Shown: piece after piece, positions 1 through 8,151 of the stretch
How the letters are laid out: each line of letters opens with the position of its first letter
How positions within the stretch are numbered: position 1 is the stretch's first letter
Assembly: GCA_944382775.1 (NCBI GenBank)
Contig: CALWNI010000008.1
Span: 1-56,369, forward strand
Length of the DNA: 56,369 nucleotides
Reading direction: 5' to 3'
Source: an uncultured Allofournierella sp.
GTDB taxonomy: Bacteria > Bacillota > Clostridia > Oscillospirales > Ruminococcaceae
The notes under the pieces: generated by a model
Told to the model about the DNA's origin: nothing
Databases searched by the model: none
What the model saw: the letters and a program-made list of their open reading frames with translations, nothing else
Program-made: the position numbers and the translations under genes

Positions 1-40
1 CACCCACGCGAATGCCGTGGGGATTGACTTTCTGGCCCAT
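1..40 (-). CDS. rpsC: 30S ribosomal protein S3, N-terminal fragment (window edge)
   Basis: Only the first 13 codons are inside the window. They read MGQKVNPHGIRVG, the diagnostic start of ribosomal protein S3, which binds the head of the 30S subunit near the mRNA entry channel. It begins 13 bases after the rplV stop codon, the expected position in the S10 operon. The rest lies beyond the left edge. Confidence 0.93.
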   Translation of the reverse strand, partial: MGQKVNPHGIRVG

Positions 41-53
41 TGTGTTTACCTCC

Positions 54-389
54 TTACTCTTTCTCTTTCAGAACCACAGTAACATGGCTGGTGCGCTTCA
101 ACACACGATAAGCGCGGCCTTGTGCGCGGGGACGAATGCGCTTCAGGGTGGGGCCGGGAGTTACGAAGCACTCGGCTACGTACAGGCTGTTCTTATCCAT
201 GTTGTGGTTGTTCTCCGCATTAGCGGCAGCAGACTTCACCAGCTTCAGAAGGGGCTCGCAAGCGGCCTTCGGGGTGTACTGCAGAATCGCCAGCGCCTTA
301 TCCAAAGGCTGGTTGCGGATCAAGTCCAGAACAACCGAAACCTTGCGGGGGCTGATGCGGGCGTATCTTAGATGTGCCCTAGCTTCCAT
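54..389 (-). CDS. rplV: 50S ribosomal protein L22
   Basis: This 111-residue protein is of normal L22 length and carries the family start ([10 protein letters not shown]-like, here [11 protein letters not shown]) and the conserved C-terminal block [14 protein letters not shown]. The C-terminal beta hairpin lines the peptide exit tunnel in known structures and is where erythromycin-resistance changes occur. It lies between rpsS and rpsC in the usual S10 operon order and is co-transcribed with them. Confidence 0.97.
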   Translation of the reverse strand: MEARAHLRYARISPRKVSVVLDLIRNQPLDKALAILQYTPKAACEPLLKLVKSAAANAENNHNMDKNSLYVAECFVTPGPTLKRIRPRAQGRAYRVLKRTSHVTVVLKEKE

Positions 390-409
390 TGCTTTACTCC
401 TCCTTTTAA

Positions 410-682
410 TTACTTACCGGTCTTAGAGCCAGCATGGCCCTTAAAGGTACGGGTGGGGGCAAACTCGCCCAGCTTGTGACCAACCATATCCTCAGTTACA
501 TAAACGGGAACGTGCTTACGGCCGTCATGTACAGCAAAGGTGTGACCGACAAAGTCAGGGAAAATGGTGGAGGAGCGGCTCCAGGTTTTCAGAACGCGCT
601 TCTCACCGGCAGCGTTCATTTCCTGAACGCGCTTCAGCAGAACAGGCAGGACATAAGGTCCCTTTTTCAAACTTCTACCCAT
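410..682 (-). CDS. rpsS: 30S ribosomal protein S19
   Basis: A 90-residue protein beginning [11 protein letters not shown] and containing the family signature around [14 protein letters not shown]19 binds 16S rRNA in the 30S head with S13. It sits 15 bases after rplB and 20 bases before rplV, in the conserved operon order. Confidence 0.97.
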   Translation of the reverse strand: MGRSLKKGPYVLPVLLKRVQEMNAAGEKRVLKTWSRSSTIFPDFVGHTFAVHDGRKHVPVYVTEDMVGHKLGEFAPTRTFKGHAGSKTGK

Positions 683-697
683 GTTCGTTCTCCTCTC

Positions 698-1528
698 TTA
701 ACCTTTCGCACGCTTGACAATAAACTTGTCAGAACGGTTGTGATTCTTGCGGGTCTTGTAACCCATAGCAGGCTTGCCCCAAGGGGTAACAGGGCCGGGA
801 CGGCCAACGGGGCTCTTGCCTTCACCACCACCGTGGGGGTGATCGCAGGGGTTCATAACAGAACCACGAACAGTGGGACGCCAGCCCATGTGGCGCTTAC
901 GGCCAGCCTTACCGATGTTCACGTTCTCGTGATCAACGTTGCCAACCTGACCAACAGTTGCGATGCAGTTCAGAGGGATGTTGCGCATCTCGCCGGAGGG
1001 CAGACGAACCAGAGCGTAACCGTTCTCTTTCGCCATCAGCTGAGCCATGTTGCCGGCACTACGTACCAGCTGGCCGCCCTTACCGGGGTACAGCTCGATG
1101 TTGTGGATAATGGTACCAACAGGGATGTTGGCAAAAGGCAGTGCGTTGCCGGGCTTAATGTCGGCGTTGGGGCCAGCCATGATAACATCGCCAACCTTCA
1201 GGCCTTCGGGAGCCAGGATGTAACGCTTCTCGCCATCCTCGTACTGAACCAGAGCAATGTGAGCAGAACGGTTAGGATCGTACTCCAGAGTCTTTACAGT
1301 AGCAGGAACGTCGAACTTGTTGCGCTTGAAATCAATCACACGGTACTTGGTGCGATTGCCGCCGCCGTGATGGCGAACGGTGATGCGGCCGGTGTTGTTA
1401 CGGCCGGAAGCCTTCTTCATGGGCTCCAGCAGGCTACGCTCGGGGGCCACTTTGCTCAGCACGCTGTAATCAGTTACAGTCATACCACGGCGGCCCGGGG
1501 TAGTCGGCTTATACTTTTTGATAGCCAT
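698..1528 (-). CDS. rplB: 50S ribosomal protein L2
   Basis: A full-length 276-residue L2, starting [18 protein letters not shown] and ending in the conserved [17 protein letters not shown] region. That region holds the histidine (in HGGGEG) near the peptidyl transferase centre. L2 is needed for subunit association and peptide-bond formation. It is separated from rplW by a 90-base gap with two small hairpins. Confidence 0.98.
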   Translation of the reverse strand: MAIKKYKPTTPGRRGMTVTDYSVLSKVAPERSLLEPMKKASGRNNTGRITVRHHGGGNRTKYRVIDFKRNKFDVPATVKTLEYDPNRSAHIALVQYEDGEKRYILAPEGLKVGDVIMAGPNADIKPGNALPFANIPVGTIIHNIELYPGKGGQLVRSAGNMAQLMAKENGYALVRLPSGEMRNIPLNCIATVGQVGNVDHENVNIGKAGRKRHMGWRPTVRGSVMNPCDHPHGGGEGKSPVGRPGPVTPWGKPAMGYKTRKNHNRSDKFIVKRAKG

Positions 1529-1562
1529 TGCTATTCTCCTTTATTACTTATGAATTGTTATC

Positions 1563-1599
1563 GGGGTCATATCCCCATACATGAGCCTTGCTCAGGCTC
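1563..1599 (-). other. two small hairpins between rplW and rplB
   Basis: The only sizeable gap in the L4-L22 part of the operon holds two short inverted repeats: GGGG/CCCC at 1563-1576 and GAGCC/GGCTC at 1583-1599. Neither is followed by a U run on the minus strand, so they do not look like terminators. They could be RNA-processing or mRNA-stability elements; this is inference. Confidence 0.35.
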
Positions 1600-1618
1600 G
1601 TTGCTGAAAAATCAGCTA

Positions 1619-1912
1619 TTAGACCATGCTCTCGAAGAACTCGATACCCTTGCTATCAGCTTTCAGGGTAACAACAGCCTTCTTGGTAGCAGCGGTGTAA
1701 CCGCCGTGCAGGCCCTGGCGGCGATAACGGCCGCGAACGTTGATGGTGTTAACCTTCTCAACCTTTACGCCGAACAGCTGCTCAACAGCCTTAGCGATCT
1801 CTACCTTGTTAGCATCGGTAGCTACTTTGAAGGTGTACTTCTTAGCAGCAATGCCCATCATAGAGTTCTCGGTAATGACAGGAGCCAGGATGATGTCATG
1901 TGCAATTTTCAT
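1619..1912 (-). CDS. rplW: 50S ribosomal protein L23
   Basis: A 97-residue L23 with the family pattern near residues 10-40 (ILAPVITENSM, KKYTFKVATDANK) and the NTINVRGR block. L23 sits at the tunnel exit and is the docking site for trigger factor and SRP. Its ATG overlaps the rplD stop in a TAATG arrangement, implying translational coupling. Confidence 0.97.
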   Translation of the reverse strand: MKIAHDIILAPVITENSMMGIAAKKYTFKVATDANKVEIAKAVEQLFGVKVEKVNTINVRGRYRRQGLHGGYTAATKKAVVTLKADSKGIEFFESMV

Positions 1913-2535
1913 TAGCCCAGAACCTCCTCAAGTTTCTTAGCTGCGTCTACGCTAACGATGAACTTGTCGGCGTTTACAACGTCGTAAGTGTTTACGCTGG
2001 TAGCTACAGTAGTTACTACGCCGGGGATGTTAGCTGCGCTCTTAACCAGCTTAGCTTCAACAACCGGGGTAACAATCAGGGCCTTCTTGCTTGCGCCAAC
2101 GGCGTTCAGCATGTTGACCACAGTCTTGGTCTTGTACTCGGCAACGCTCAGGTTGTCGATTACGATCATGTCGCCGGCAGCAGCCTTTGCGCTCAGAGCG
2201 CTCAGGATAGCCAGACGCTTAACCTTGCGGTTAATGTGGTAGCTGTAATCACGGGGCTTGGGGCCCAGGGCTACACCACCGTGAGTCCACTGGGGAGAAC
2301 GGATGGAGCCCTGACGAGCGTGACCAGTACCCTTTTGACGCCAAGGCTTACGGCCACCGCCGGAAACCTCGCTGCGGGTCTTGGTGCTCTGGGTGCCCTG
2401 ACGCTGGTTAGCCAAGAAGTTAACAACAGCGGCATGAACAGCCTTCTCATTGGGGGTGATACCAAATACGGCGTCGGAAAGCTCTACGGTGGAAACTTTC
2501 TTGCCGTTCATATCTAAAACGTCAAATTGTGCCAT
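1912..2535 (-). CDS. rplD: 50S ribosomal protein L4
   Basis: A 207-residue L4 with the conserved central tunnel loop (GGGRKPWRQKGTGHARQGS), which reaches into the exit tunnel. In several bacteria L4 is also the repressor of its own S10 operon, acting on the mRNA leader. That makes it the natural candidate ligand of the structured leader upstream of rpsJ here. Its stop overlaps the rplW start. Confidence 0.97.
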   Translation of the reverse strand: MAQFDVLDMNGKKVSTVELSDAVFGITPNEKAVHAAVVNFLANQRQGTQSTKTRSEVSGGGRKPWRQKGTGHARQGSIRSPQWTHGGVALGPKPRDYSYHINRKVKRLAILSALSAKAAAGDMIVIDNLSVAEYKTKTVVNMLNAVGASKKALIVTPVVEAKLVKSAANIPGVVTTVATSVNTYDVVNADKFIVSVDAAKKLEEVLG

Positions 2536-2549
2536 TGTGCTTTCCCTCC

Positions 2550-3182
2550 TTACGCCTTCACGCTATCGCTGATGCAAACAACAGCACCCTTGGGGCCAGG
2601 AACAGCGCCCTTGATAGCGATCAGATTATTTTCGGCGTCTACCTTAACGACGGTCAGGTTCTGAATAGTAACCCGCTCGGCGCCCAGGTGGCCAGGCAGC
2701 TTCTTGCCTTTAAACACGCGGCTGGGGGTGGAGCAGGAACCCATAGAACCCGCATGACGGGCAACAGGACCAGTACCGTGGGTCTCGCGCAAGCGATGAC
2801 CGTTCCAGCGCTTAATGGTGCCAGCGTAACCCTTACCTTTGCTTACGCCAACCACGTCGATGTGATCGCCAGCAGCGAACACGTCAGCCTTCAGAACATC
2901 ACCAACGTTTACGGTGCTGATGTCTGCCAGGCGGAACTCACGCAGAGTCTTCTTGGGAGCTACGTCAGCCTTAGCGAAGTGACCCTTAGCAGGCTTGTTA
3001 ACCCGCTTAACGGAAACATCACCAAAGCCCAGCTGAACAGCCTGATAGCCGTCGCTCTCAACGGTTTTCTTCTGCACAACGGTGCAGGGGCCGGCCTCAA
3101 TAACGGTTACGGGAACGACCTTGCCGTTCTCATCGAACAGTTGAGTCATGCCCAGCTTTTTGCCGATGATACCTTTTTGCAT
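2550..3182 (-). CDS. rplC: 50S ribosomal protein L3
   Basis: L3 of about 210 residues, starting [16 protein letters not shown], with the conserved tip that reaches toward the peptidyl transferase centre ([20 protein letters not shown]). An upstream in-frame ATG at 3195-3197 would add MEEEI. I reject it because those codons are the ribosome binding site itself (GGAGGAAG), eight or so bases before the ATG at 3182. The rplC-rpsJ gap upstream is long for this operon and contains a hairpin. Confidence 0.96.
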   Translation of the reverse strand: MQKGIIGKKLGMTQLFDENGKVVPVTVIEAGPCTVVQKKTVESDGYQAVQLGFGDVSVKRVNKPAKGHFAKADVAPKKTLREFRLADISTVNVGDVLKADVFAAGDHIDVVGVSKGKGYAGTIKRWNGHRLRETHGTGPVARHAGSMGSCSTPSRVFKGKKLPGHLGAERVTIQNLTVVKVDAENNLIAIKGAVPGPKGAVVCISDSVKA

Positions 3183-3209
3183 TATTTCTTCCTCCATATA
3201 AGGTTATTG

Positions 3210-3241
3210 GTTGACATCCTGAGTAACTTAATGATGCCAAC
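3210..3241 (-). promoter_or_regulatory. hairpin in the rplC 5' untranslated region
   Basis: On the minus-strand RNA, GUUGGCAUC at 3233-3241 pairs with GAUGUCAAC at 3210-3218. All nine pairs form, one of them G-U, so the plus-strand copy would pair less well. It lies about 25 bases before the L3 start. No U run follows, so it is not a terminator. A role in RNA processing or L3 translation is inference. Confidence 0.4.
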
Positions 3242-3353
3242 TTGACCTCTCCGTACGCATAGCGCTTTAAAAATTAAAATGTAAATCCATCATCACATGT
3301 AAGCAGTTGGAAGCTCTAGGCCACCCTTACAAACGCAGCTGCGATGTAAGAAC

Positions 3354-3665
3354 TTACAGTTTGATTTCGATGTCTACGCCAGCGGGGAGCTGAAGACCCA
3401 TCAGGGCCTCAACCGTCTTGTTAGACGGCTTCAGAATGTCGATCAGACGCTTATGGGTGCGGCTCTCAAACTGCTCACGGCTATCCTTGTACTTATGAAC
3501 AGCACGCAGAATGGTAACCACTTCCTTATCGGTGGGAAGAGGAATGGGACCAGATACACGAGCGCCAGTGCGCTTAGCGGTCTCCACAATCTTCTCTGCA
3601 GCACCGTCGATCAGCTGATGATCGTAGCTCTGCAAACGAATTCTGATTTTCTCTTTGACTGCCAT
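3354..3665 (-). CDS. rpsJ: 30S ribosomal protein S10 (NusE)
   Basis: A 103-residue S10, first gene of the operon. It has the conserved start [15 protein letters not shown] and the block [18 protein letters not shown]10 is both a 30S head protein and NusE, the partner of NusB/NusG in antitermination. A strong ribosome binding site (AGGAGG, about 8 bases before the ATG) precedes it. It follows a leader of about 320 nt driven by the promoter at 3993-4021. Confidence 0.98.
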   Translation of the reverse strand: MAVKEKIRIRLQSYDHQLIDGAAEKIVETAKRTGARVSGPIPLPTDKEVVTILRAVHKYKDSREQFESRTHKRLIDILKPSNKTVEALMGLQLPAGVDIEIKL

Positions 3666-3988
3666 TGTCGTCGCCTCCTATTTTAATTTTCTTGCCTAGG
3701 CGGCCGATTCGTTTACTGAACACAGCTCCGGGTGTTTCAAAATTTGGCACGATAAAAACCGGTGAACCGCTAGGCAGTTCCCCCGGGATAATATACGGCA
3801 AATTGAATTGGACATTGGTACGCCGCGCAGAATGCGACAGTGTACTTATCCCTTCGCTCTCAGTAATTGTTTCGCCCGGTTCTAGATCGGACATACTCCG
3901 CGGAAAAACCCGTTATGTAACGGCAACCTCCCGCATCAACGCATATCATGGCTTGCGTAGCTTGATACACAAGCCATTTGCAGCCGAG
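3666..3988 (-). promoter_or_regulatory. structured leader of the S10 operon mRNA
   Basis: The stretch between the predicted start of transcription and rpsJ has several clean hairpins on the minus strand. In order: GGCUUG/CAAGCC near the 5' end; a GCGG/CCGC stem enclosing CCGUU/AACGG; CGGA/UCCG with loop GUAUG; and GAACUGC/GCGGUUC nearer rpsJ. An ORF runs through part of it but overlaps rpsJ out of frame and looks like chance. Leaders of this operon are autoregulated by L4 in several bacteria; that this one is too is inference. Confidence 0.6.
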
Positions 3989-3992
3989 ACTT

Positions 3993-4021
3993 ATTGTAGC
4001 ACATCATTTTGCAGGTTGCAA
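3993..4021 (-). promoter_or_regulatory. sigma-A promoter of the S10 operon
   Basis: On the minus strand there is TTGCAA (4016-4021), a 17-base spacer and TACAAT (3993-3998). Transcription would start near 3986. It is the only good promoter in the gap upstream of rpsJ. Confidence 0.75.
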
Positions 4022-4106
4022 GGGCTTTTTGTAAAAAAATCAGAATTTTTTCAAAAAAGTTCGTCTTATTGCCAAAGTTACCCTTTTTAAGCGAAAATCG
4101 CAGCAT

Positions 4107-4523
4107 TTATCGATGCCATACTTCGGCTGTTGAATGGGATTGACCTGCAAGCACCATAAACAAAATAAACGCCACAATATACAGTGCCACTGTAATTGCC
4201 CAAAAAATCAGAATAGCACGCGCCCAGTTCCGTTTCGATGTGGGAACCCTAGAGCCAAACGCCCATACAAACAACATGATAATATTGATGATGGGAATTC
4301 CGCTTATAATCATGGTTAACATCCACTCGGTTACTTTTACCGGGCGCTCTGTTTGCAGCGGCTCGCTGTTAACGCATGGCATTTGCTGCCATTCGGGTTG
4401 GGCAGAACCATTGATTGCTTGAGTGTTTGCATAACCGTTATCTTCACGATAAACCGCTTCTCCACACACAGGACACTGCGACGCACGCTCATCCAAATAA
4501 GAACCACATCGTTTGCAATACAT
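4107..4523 (-). CDS. zinc-ribbon membrane protein of unknown function
   Basis: A 138-residue protein. Residues 1-20 form a zinc ribbon (CKRCG ... CPVCG); a polar linker rich in Asn, Gln and Glu follows; then two hydrophobic segments (about residues 66-90 and 106-128) likely cross the membrane. I chose the ATG at 4523, preceded by a GGGTGAGAAG ribosome binding site. The longer frame would translate through the rqcH terminator. Zinc-ribbon plus two-TM proteins of this kind are common in Clostridia and functionally undefined. Confidence 0.75.
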   Translation of the reverse strand: MYCKRCGSYLDERASQCPVCGEAVYREDNGYANTQAINGSAQPEWQQMPCVNSEPLQTERPVKVTEWMLTMIISGIPIINIIMLFVWAFGSRVPTSKRNWARAILIFWAITVALYIVAFILFMVLAGQSHSTAEVWHR

Positions 4524-4596
4524 TCTTCTCACCCTTTCTAAAATTATTTCTATGGCTAGTATATCAGCTTTTTTTGCTCTTGTCACCCTTTTTATA

Positions 4597-4628
4597 CAAA
4601 AAAGAGCAGGGCTTCCCCTGCTCTTTTT
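4597..4628 (-). terminator. rho-independent terminator after rqcH
   Basis: GAGCAGGG and CCCTGCTC form an 8-bp stem with a 4-base loop, flanked by A and T runs. It begins two bases after the rqcH stop codon. The poly-U follows on the minus strand. Confidence 0.88.
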
Positions 4629-4630
4629 CA

Positions 4631-6379
4631 TTATTTATTGGTTTTTTCCCGTAACCGTTCTTCAATTCCCGGCTCAGGAGTAACATAGCCTGTTTCATAA
4701 TGTTCATACAGAACCATTCCAGGCTTTAAATCACCGGTTTTGCGAATATTGCGCACTTCGGTGTAATCTACCGGTACTTTGGCACCGCCATTCAAACTAG
4801 AATGTACCACCGCAAGCATTGCCGCCTCGTTTTGTGTGGTCAACGGAATGTCTTGTCCCTCACTCATAACAACGGTGTGGCTTCCCGGCGCATTCTTTAC
4901 ATGGAACCATAAATCCTTACCACGCGCTGTATGAAGGGTAAGCTTATCGTTCTGCGCATTGTTGCGCCCTACCAGGATTAAGAACCCATCGCTGGAACGG
5001 TAGCGATAAAAATCTGCCGGCTTTTGCTTTTTATCGCGCACCTTATAATACTTCAGATACCCTTGACTTTTCAGCTCTGCCCGAATCTCACCCAAGGCTT
5101 GCTCACCAGTGGCGGTATCTACCTCGTACATAACGGTAGCGAGATACTCAATTTCCCGCTCGCCTTCTTCCAAAAGCTTTGCCAACATTTTTGCTGCCGT
5201 TTGTTTCTTTTTATAATCCTTAAAACACTTTTGTGCATTTCCGCTTGCATTTAAGCGTACATCCAAGGGAATCTCAACTTCGGTTCCGTCGTAATAATTC
5301 AAGACCTTTACACTGCGCATTCCTTTTTCGATGCACCACAAATTGGCCTGCAACAATTCCCCGTAAAGACGCAATTGTTCCGCCTTTCCGGTCTGCGCAA
5401 GCTCTTCCTTTCGTGCTGCCTGTTTTCGGATTGCACGCTCATGCAGATTTTTCACCGTTTTCGCCAAGTCTTTGCTTTTTTGACGCAACCGCTCTGCACG
5501 GTCTTTTGCCGAATAATACCCTTCCAGCATACTACTAAAAGAATCATACTTCCGCAACCGTTCTTGACCGTACTGTGTCAACGCAGTAAAGCTAAACTCA
5601 ATGGGCTTTCCGGTTTCATCCATGGCAACCCATGCCTGGCCACCGCAAGCGTAATCCTCTTTAATGGAGTCAATGGCTTGCATGAGTGCTATTTTCTGCG
5701 CTTCGGTCAGTGTATCCGCTTGACAGGATACATCACCCAAGGCACGAAACGCAGCTTCTCGGCAGATAACCGGCCCCACACCGGCACAACTGCGCATCAT
5801 TGCATCGGCTATGGGCAAATCTTTTTGGCAGGCTGCCGCAACCAATCCCATACTGCTTACTGCAAAGAAATCCATTTTATTCGGCTTTTGCGGTAAGGTA
5901 TAGCTCAATCCAGGCAGTAACTGGCGAATTTCCGAGTCCTCAAAATCCACACGCTTTAATGCATCGATAATTCGCCCATCTTGTACAAGAACCAGATTGG
6001 AATAACGACCCATTAGTTCAACCGCCATGATATTGCGAACCAAATCACCCATTTCATTGGTACACTGGAACTCAAAAAAGACCAGTCTGTCCCCTTGCTC
6101 CACACGCAAGTCAACCAATCGTCCGCCGGTTAAGTGTTTTCGCAGCAACATGCAGAAGCTGGGTGGTGTTTGGGGATTTTCAAAACTCTCTTGAGTAAGG
6201 CAAGCCCGCGCCGAACCGCTTCGTGCCGACAAAAGCAATTTATAGGTATCGGTACGGGTACGCAATGTAATTACTACTTCATCGCGTGTGGGCTCAAAAA
6301 TCTTATCAATTTTTGCATCCAGCAAAACGCTTTTAAGCTCTTGTGCCGTAAGGGCAAGCAACGCAGCATCCAGCGCCAT
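4631..6379 (-). CDS. rqcH: RqcH, ribosome quality control factor (NFACT family)
   Basis: A full-length 582-residue NFACT protein, the bacterial homologue of eukaryotic Rqc2/NEMF, formerly annotated as fibronectin-binding protein. RqcH binds stalled 50S-nascent chain complexes and directs C-terminal alanine tailing with tRNA-Ala. The NFACT-N domain carries Asp97-Arg98 (EQGDRLVFFEF), exactly the DR pair needed for tRNA recruitment in Bacillus subtilis RqcH. A long coiled-coil middle (about 280-430) and a C-terminal NFACT-R domain (RYRSSDGFLILVGRNNAQND ... DLWFHVKNAPGSH) complete the architecture. It starts at an ATG with GAGGTGA upstream. Confidence 0.94.
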   Translation of the reverse strand: MALDAALLALTAQELKSVLLDAKIDKIFEPTRDEVVITLRTRTDTYKLLLSARSGSARACLTQESFENPQTPPSFCMLLRKHLTGGRLVDLRVEQGDRLVFFEFQCTNEMGDLVRNIMAVELMGRYSNLVLVQDGRIIDALKRVDFEDSEIRQLLPGLSYTLPQKPNKMDFFAVSSMGLVAAACQKDLPIADAMMRSCAGVGPVICREAAFRALGDVSCQADTLTEAQKIALMQAIDSIKEDYACGGQAWVAMDETGKPIEFSFTALTQYGQERLRKYDSFSSMLEGYYSAKDRAERLRQKSKDLAKTVKNLHERAIRKQAARKEELAQTGKAEQLRLYGELLQANLWCIEKGMRSVKVLNYYDGTEVEIPLDVRLNASGNAQKCFKDYKKKQTAAKMLAKLLEEGEREIEYLATVMYEVDTATGEQALGEIRAELKSQGYLKYYKVRDKKQKPADFYRYRSSDGFLILVGRNNAQNDKLTLHTARGKDLWFHVKNAPGSHTVVMSEGQDIPLTTQNEAAMLAVVHSSLNGGAKVPVDYTEVRNIRKTGDLKPGMVLYEHYETGYVTPEPGIEERLREKTNK

Positions 6380-6400
6380 AAAATCACCTCTGTTATATTA

Positions 6401-6427
6401 AAAAAGCCGTGCCGGAATGGCACGGCC
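6401..6427 (-). terminator. terminator after the Nif3-family gene
   Basis: GCCGTGCC/GGCACGGC, an 8-bp stem with a 5-base loop, followed on the minus strand by TTTTTT. It closes the DUF1858-trmK-Nif3 operon and lies just upstream of rqcH. rqcH therefore needs its own promoter or read-through; I see no convincing separate promoter in the 50-base gap. Confidence 0.85.
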
Positions 6428-6432
6428 AAATG

Positions 6433-7179
6433 TTATACATATTGGTATGGGTCTTTGTTTTGTTGACTGCACAGCACTTGTACATCGGGAAATTGTTTTT
6501 GCAGCTTATCCGCCAATGCAGAAACAATCGGAAACTCGGTGGCATAATGCCCCGCTACAATTAACCCAATACCCATGCTTTGCGCATCCAAGGCATCGTG
6601 ATGGCTCGCTTCGCCTGTAACCAGCAAATCTGCACCTGCTGCCACTGCATCACGCAGCATACTTCCGCCGCTGCCACCAATGATAGCTACTTTTTGAATT
6701 TCCCGGTTGCTGTCCACAAATTTAATACGGGCATTCAATCGCTCTTTGCAGTGCGACACCAGCTGTTTTACATTTGTGGAATTTACAACTCCAATTCGAC
6801 CAATGCCTTCTTCTCCAAAAGCAGTCGGTTGTGCAATTTCCAGTACATCACACAAAACATCGTTTACACCACCCTGTGCTGCATCCAAGTTGGTATGCAT
6901 GCAAAGGGCAGAAATCCCTTTTTGAATCAGTTGAAACACCAAATCGCCCGACCGAACCGCCGCAAGCTTTTTAAAAATAACCGGGTGATGCGAAACAATC
7001 AGCTGGCAATTGTGTTCAGCGGCCTCCTGAATTACCTCATCTGTAATATCCAGCGCCACTAAAATTTTTGCAACTGCTCCGCCGCAGTCCACCAACAAGC
7101 CCACATTGTCCCAACTTTCTGCTAAAGTGCTGGGCGCAAATTGCTCCATATACTGATGAACTTCTGCAATTGTTGCCAT
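6433..7179 (-). CDS. Nif3-like dinuclear metal centre protein (YqfO/YbgI family)
   Basis: A 248-residue protein of the Nif3 family (COG0327). It shows the conserved opening ESWDNVGLLVDC, the metal-binding VSHHPVIFK (His-His), HTNLDAA, and the C-terminal GHYATEFP block, whose histidine and glutamate complete the dinuclear site. Length matches the short form without the inserted CutA-like domain of YqfO. In many Firmicutes it follows trmK, as here (13-base gap). Biochemical role is unsettled; GTP cyclohydrolase-type annotation in databases is not something the sequence proves. Confidence 0.9.
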   Translation of the reverse strand: MATIAEVHQYMEQFAPSTLAESWDNVGLLVDCGGAVAKILVALDITDEVIQEAAEHNCQLIVSHHPVIFKKLAAVRSGDLVFQLIQKGISALCMHTNLDAAQGGVNDVLCDVLEIAQPTAFGEEGIGRIGVVNSTNVKQLVSHCKERLNARIKFVDSNREIQKVAIIGGSGGSMLRDAVAAGADLLVTGEASHHDALDAQSMGIGLIVAGHYATEFPIVSALADKLQKQFPDVQVLCSQQNKDPYQYV

Positions 7180-7192
7180 GCAAACACCCCCG

Positions 7193-7864
7193 TTATTCCT
7201 GTAATTGTTTCAATAATTCGTCTACCTGTGCTGCAGCCTGTGGGTCCTGGTCCAATCCTTTTCGGATTTTCGCCAATCGACCTGCCACCTGCGCACGATA
7301 TTCCTGCATCTCCGGCCCTTGCGCCGAACGCCCTAACAGACATTCCATCGGTGTTGGTACATACGGAACCCCCGTATACTCGGCACTAAAGATTGCATAC
7401 CAACGACCCGCCGCTTTTGCCACACGCTCTTCCAACAGTGAAAACCCCTGTTCCCATAACCACTGCCGAAGAACTTCCGGCTTTGTGGCAGGTACAAACA
7501 CCAATCTTGTAGCGTATTCTTTCACCCATGGAGCTTGCTGCAAAATTTCAATAATCGTCTGGGCACTCATACCGGCCAGCACAATGCTATCCACCTCACC
7601 GGGCTGAACGACCTGTAATCCATCCCCCAAACGGAACTCTACCTTGTGCAAGCAGCCTGCTTCTTCGCAGGTTGCTTTTGCCACCGAAAGCGGGCCGGGG
7701 CGCAGATCCGCCGCAATAACGCGGCTACAAGTATCTTGGCACGCCAAATACGCAGATAGTTTGCCATGGTCACAACCAACATCTGCAACAATGCCATTGG
7801 GTTTTACCAAACTTGCCGCCGCAGTCAGGCGTGCATCCAGTTTGGGTGCTCTTTTAGTTGCCAA
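7193..7864 (-). CDS. trmK: tRNA (adenine-22-N1)-methyltransferase TrmK family
   Basis: A 223-residue class I SAM-dependent methyltransferase of COG2384. The SAM-binding motif I is VADVGCDHGKLSAYLA, followed by VIAADLRPGPLSVA and DSIVLAGMSAQTIIEIL, where most relatives have AGMGG. The family methylates A22 of tRNA. The C terminus is a helical extension (VAGRLAKIRKGL). The likely start is a TTG at 7864, overlapping the end of the DUF1858 gene by 11 bases. The conserved neighbour, the Nif3-family gene, follows. Confidence 0.88.
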   Translation of the reverse strand: MATKRAPKLDARLTAAASLVKPNGIVADVGCDHGKLSAYLACQDTCSRVIAADLRPGPLSVAKATCEEAGCLHKVEFRLGDGLQVVQPGEVDSIVLAGMSAQTIIEILQQAPWVKEYATRLVFVPATKPEVLRQWLWEQGFSLLEERVAKAAGRWYAIFSAEYTGVPYVPTPMECLLGRSAQGPEMQEYRAQVAGRLAKIRKGLDQDPQAAAQVDELLKQLQE

Positions 7865-8051
7865 AGTGCTTGTTCAGCTTTTCAACCAGCTCATCTGCAT
7901 TGGTACCATGAACCATGCAAGCTTCCTCGATGGTTTCGCCACGAGAAGCAGGGCAGCCCAAGCAGTGCATACCAATTTCCAAAAAGTAAGGAGCAACGGT
8001 TCTGTCTGCATCCAAAACATCGCCGATAATTGTATTCTTAGTAACAACCAT
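7854..8051 (-). CDS. DUF1858 domain protein (hybrid-cluster-associated/ScdA N-terminal type)
   Basis: A 65-residue stand-alone DUF1858 domain. It has the typical MxITKxxxIxDVL opening (VTKNTIIGDVLDADRTVAPYFLEIG) and the HCLGCP motif, whose cysteines are the family hallmark. Such domains occur alone in anaerobes or fused to the iron-repair protein ScdA/RIC; function is not established. It is the first gene of an operon with trmK and the Nif3-family gene, behind the promoter at 8120-8148. Confidence 0.85.
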   Translation of the reverse strand: MVVTKNTIIGDVLDADRTVAPYFLEIGMHCLGCPASRGETIEEACMVHGTNADELVEKLNKHFGN

Positions 8052-8119
8052 AGTATTATCTCACTTTCTTATTTTAAATATAAAACCGCTTTACCGTTTA
8101 AAACAGGTTTTCTTTTTAT

Positions 8120-8148
8120 ACTATACCCAATTTGTGGCTATTTTGCAA
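8120..8148 (-). promoter_or_regulatory. sigma-A promoter of the DUF1858-trmK-Nif3 operon
   Basis: On the minus strand there is TTGCAA (8143-8148), a 17-base spacer and TATAGT (8120-8125), about 70 bases before the DUF1858 start and directly after the stop of the upstream membrane-protein gene. Confidence 0.6.
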
Positions 8149-8151
8149 CCG

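Noticed and set aside
434-1915. 493-codon plus-strand frame opposite rplB and rplW
   Set aside because: It runs antisense across three certain ribosomal-protein genes and shows no family motif.
2529-3245. 238-codon plus-strand frame opposite rplC
   Set aside because: Antisense shadow of L3 with no RBS and no recognisable protein.
3574-3894. 106-codon frame overlapping the rpsJ start and its leader
   Set aside because: It overlaps rpsJ out of frame. The composition and hairpins fit an untranslated leader better.
4524-4631. N-terminal extension of the zinc-ribbon protein
   Set aside because: It would translate the rqcH terminator hairpin, and the ATG at 4523 has its own RBS. The same reasoning removes extensions at 10489-10605 and 46691-46744.
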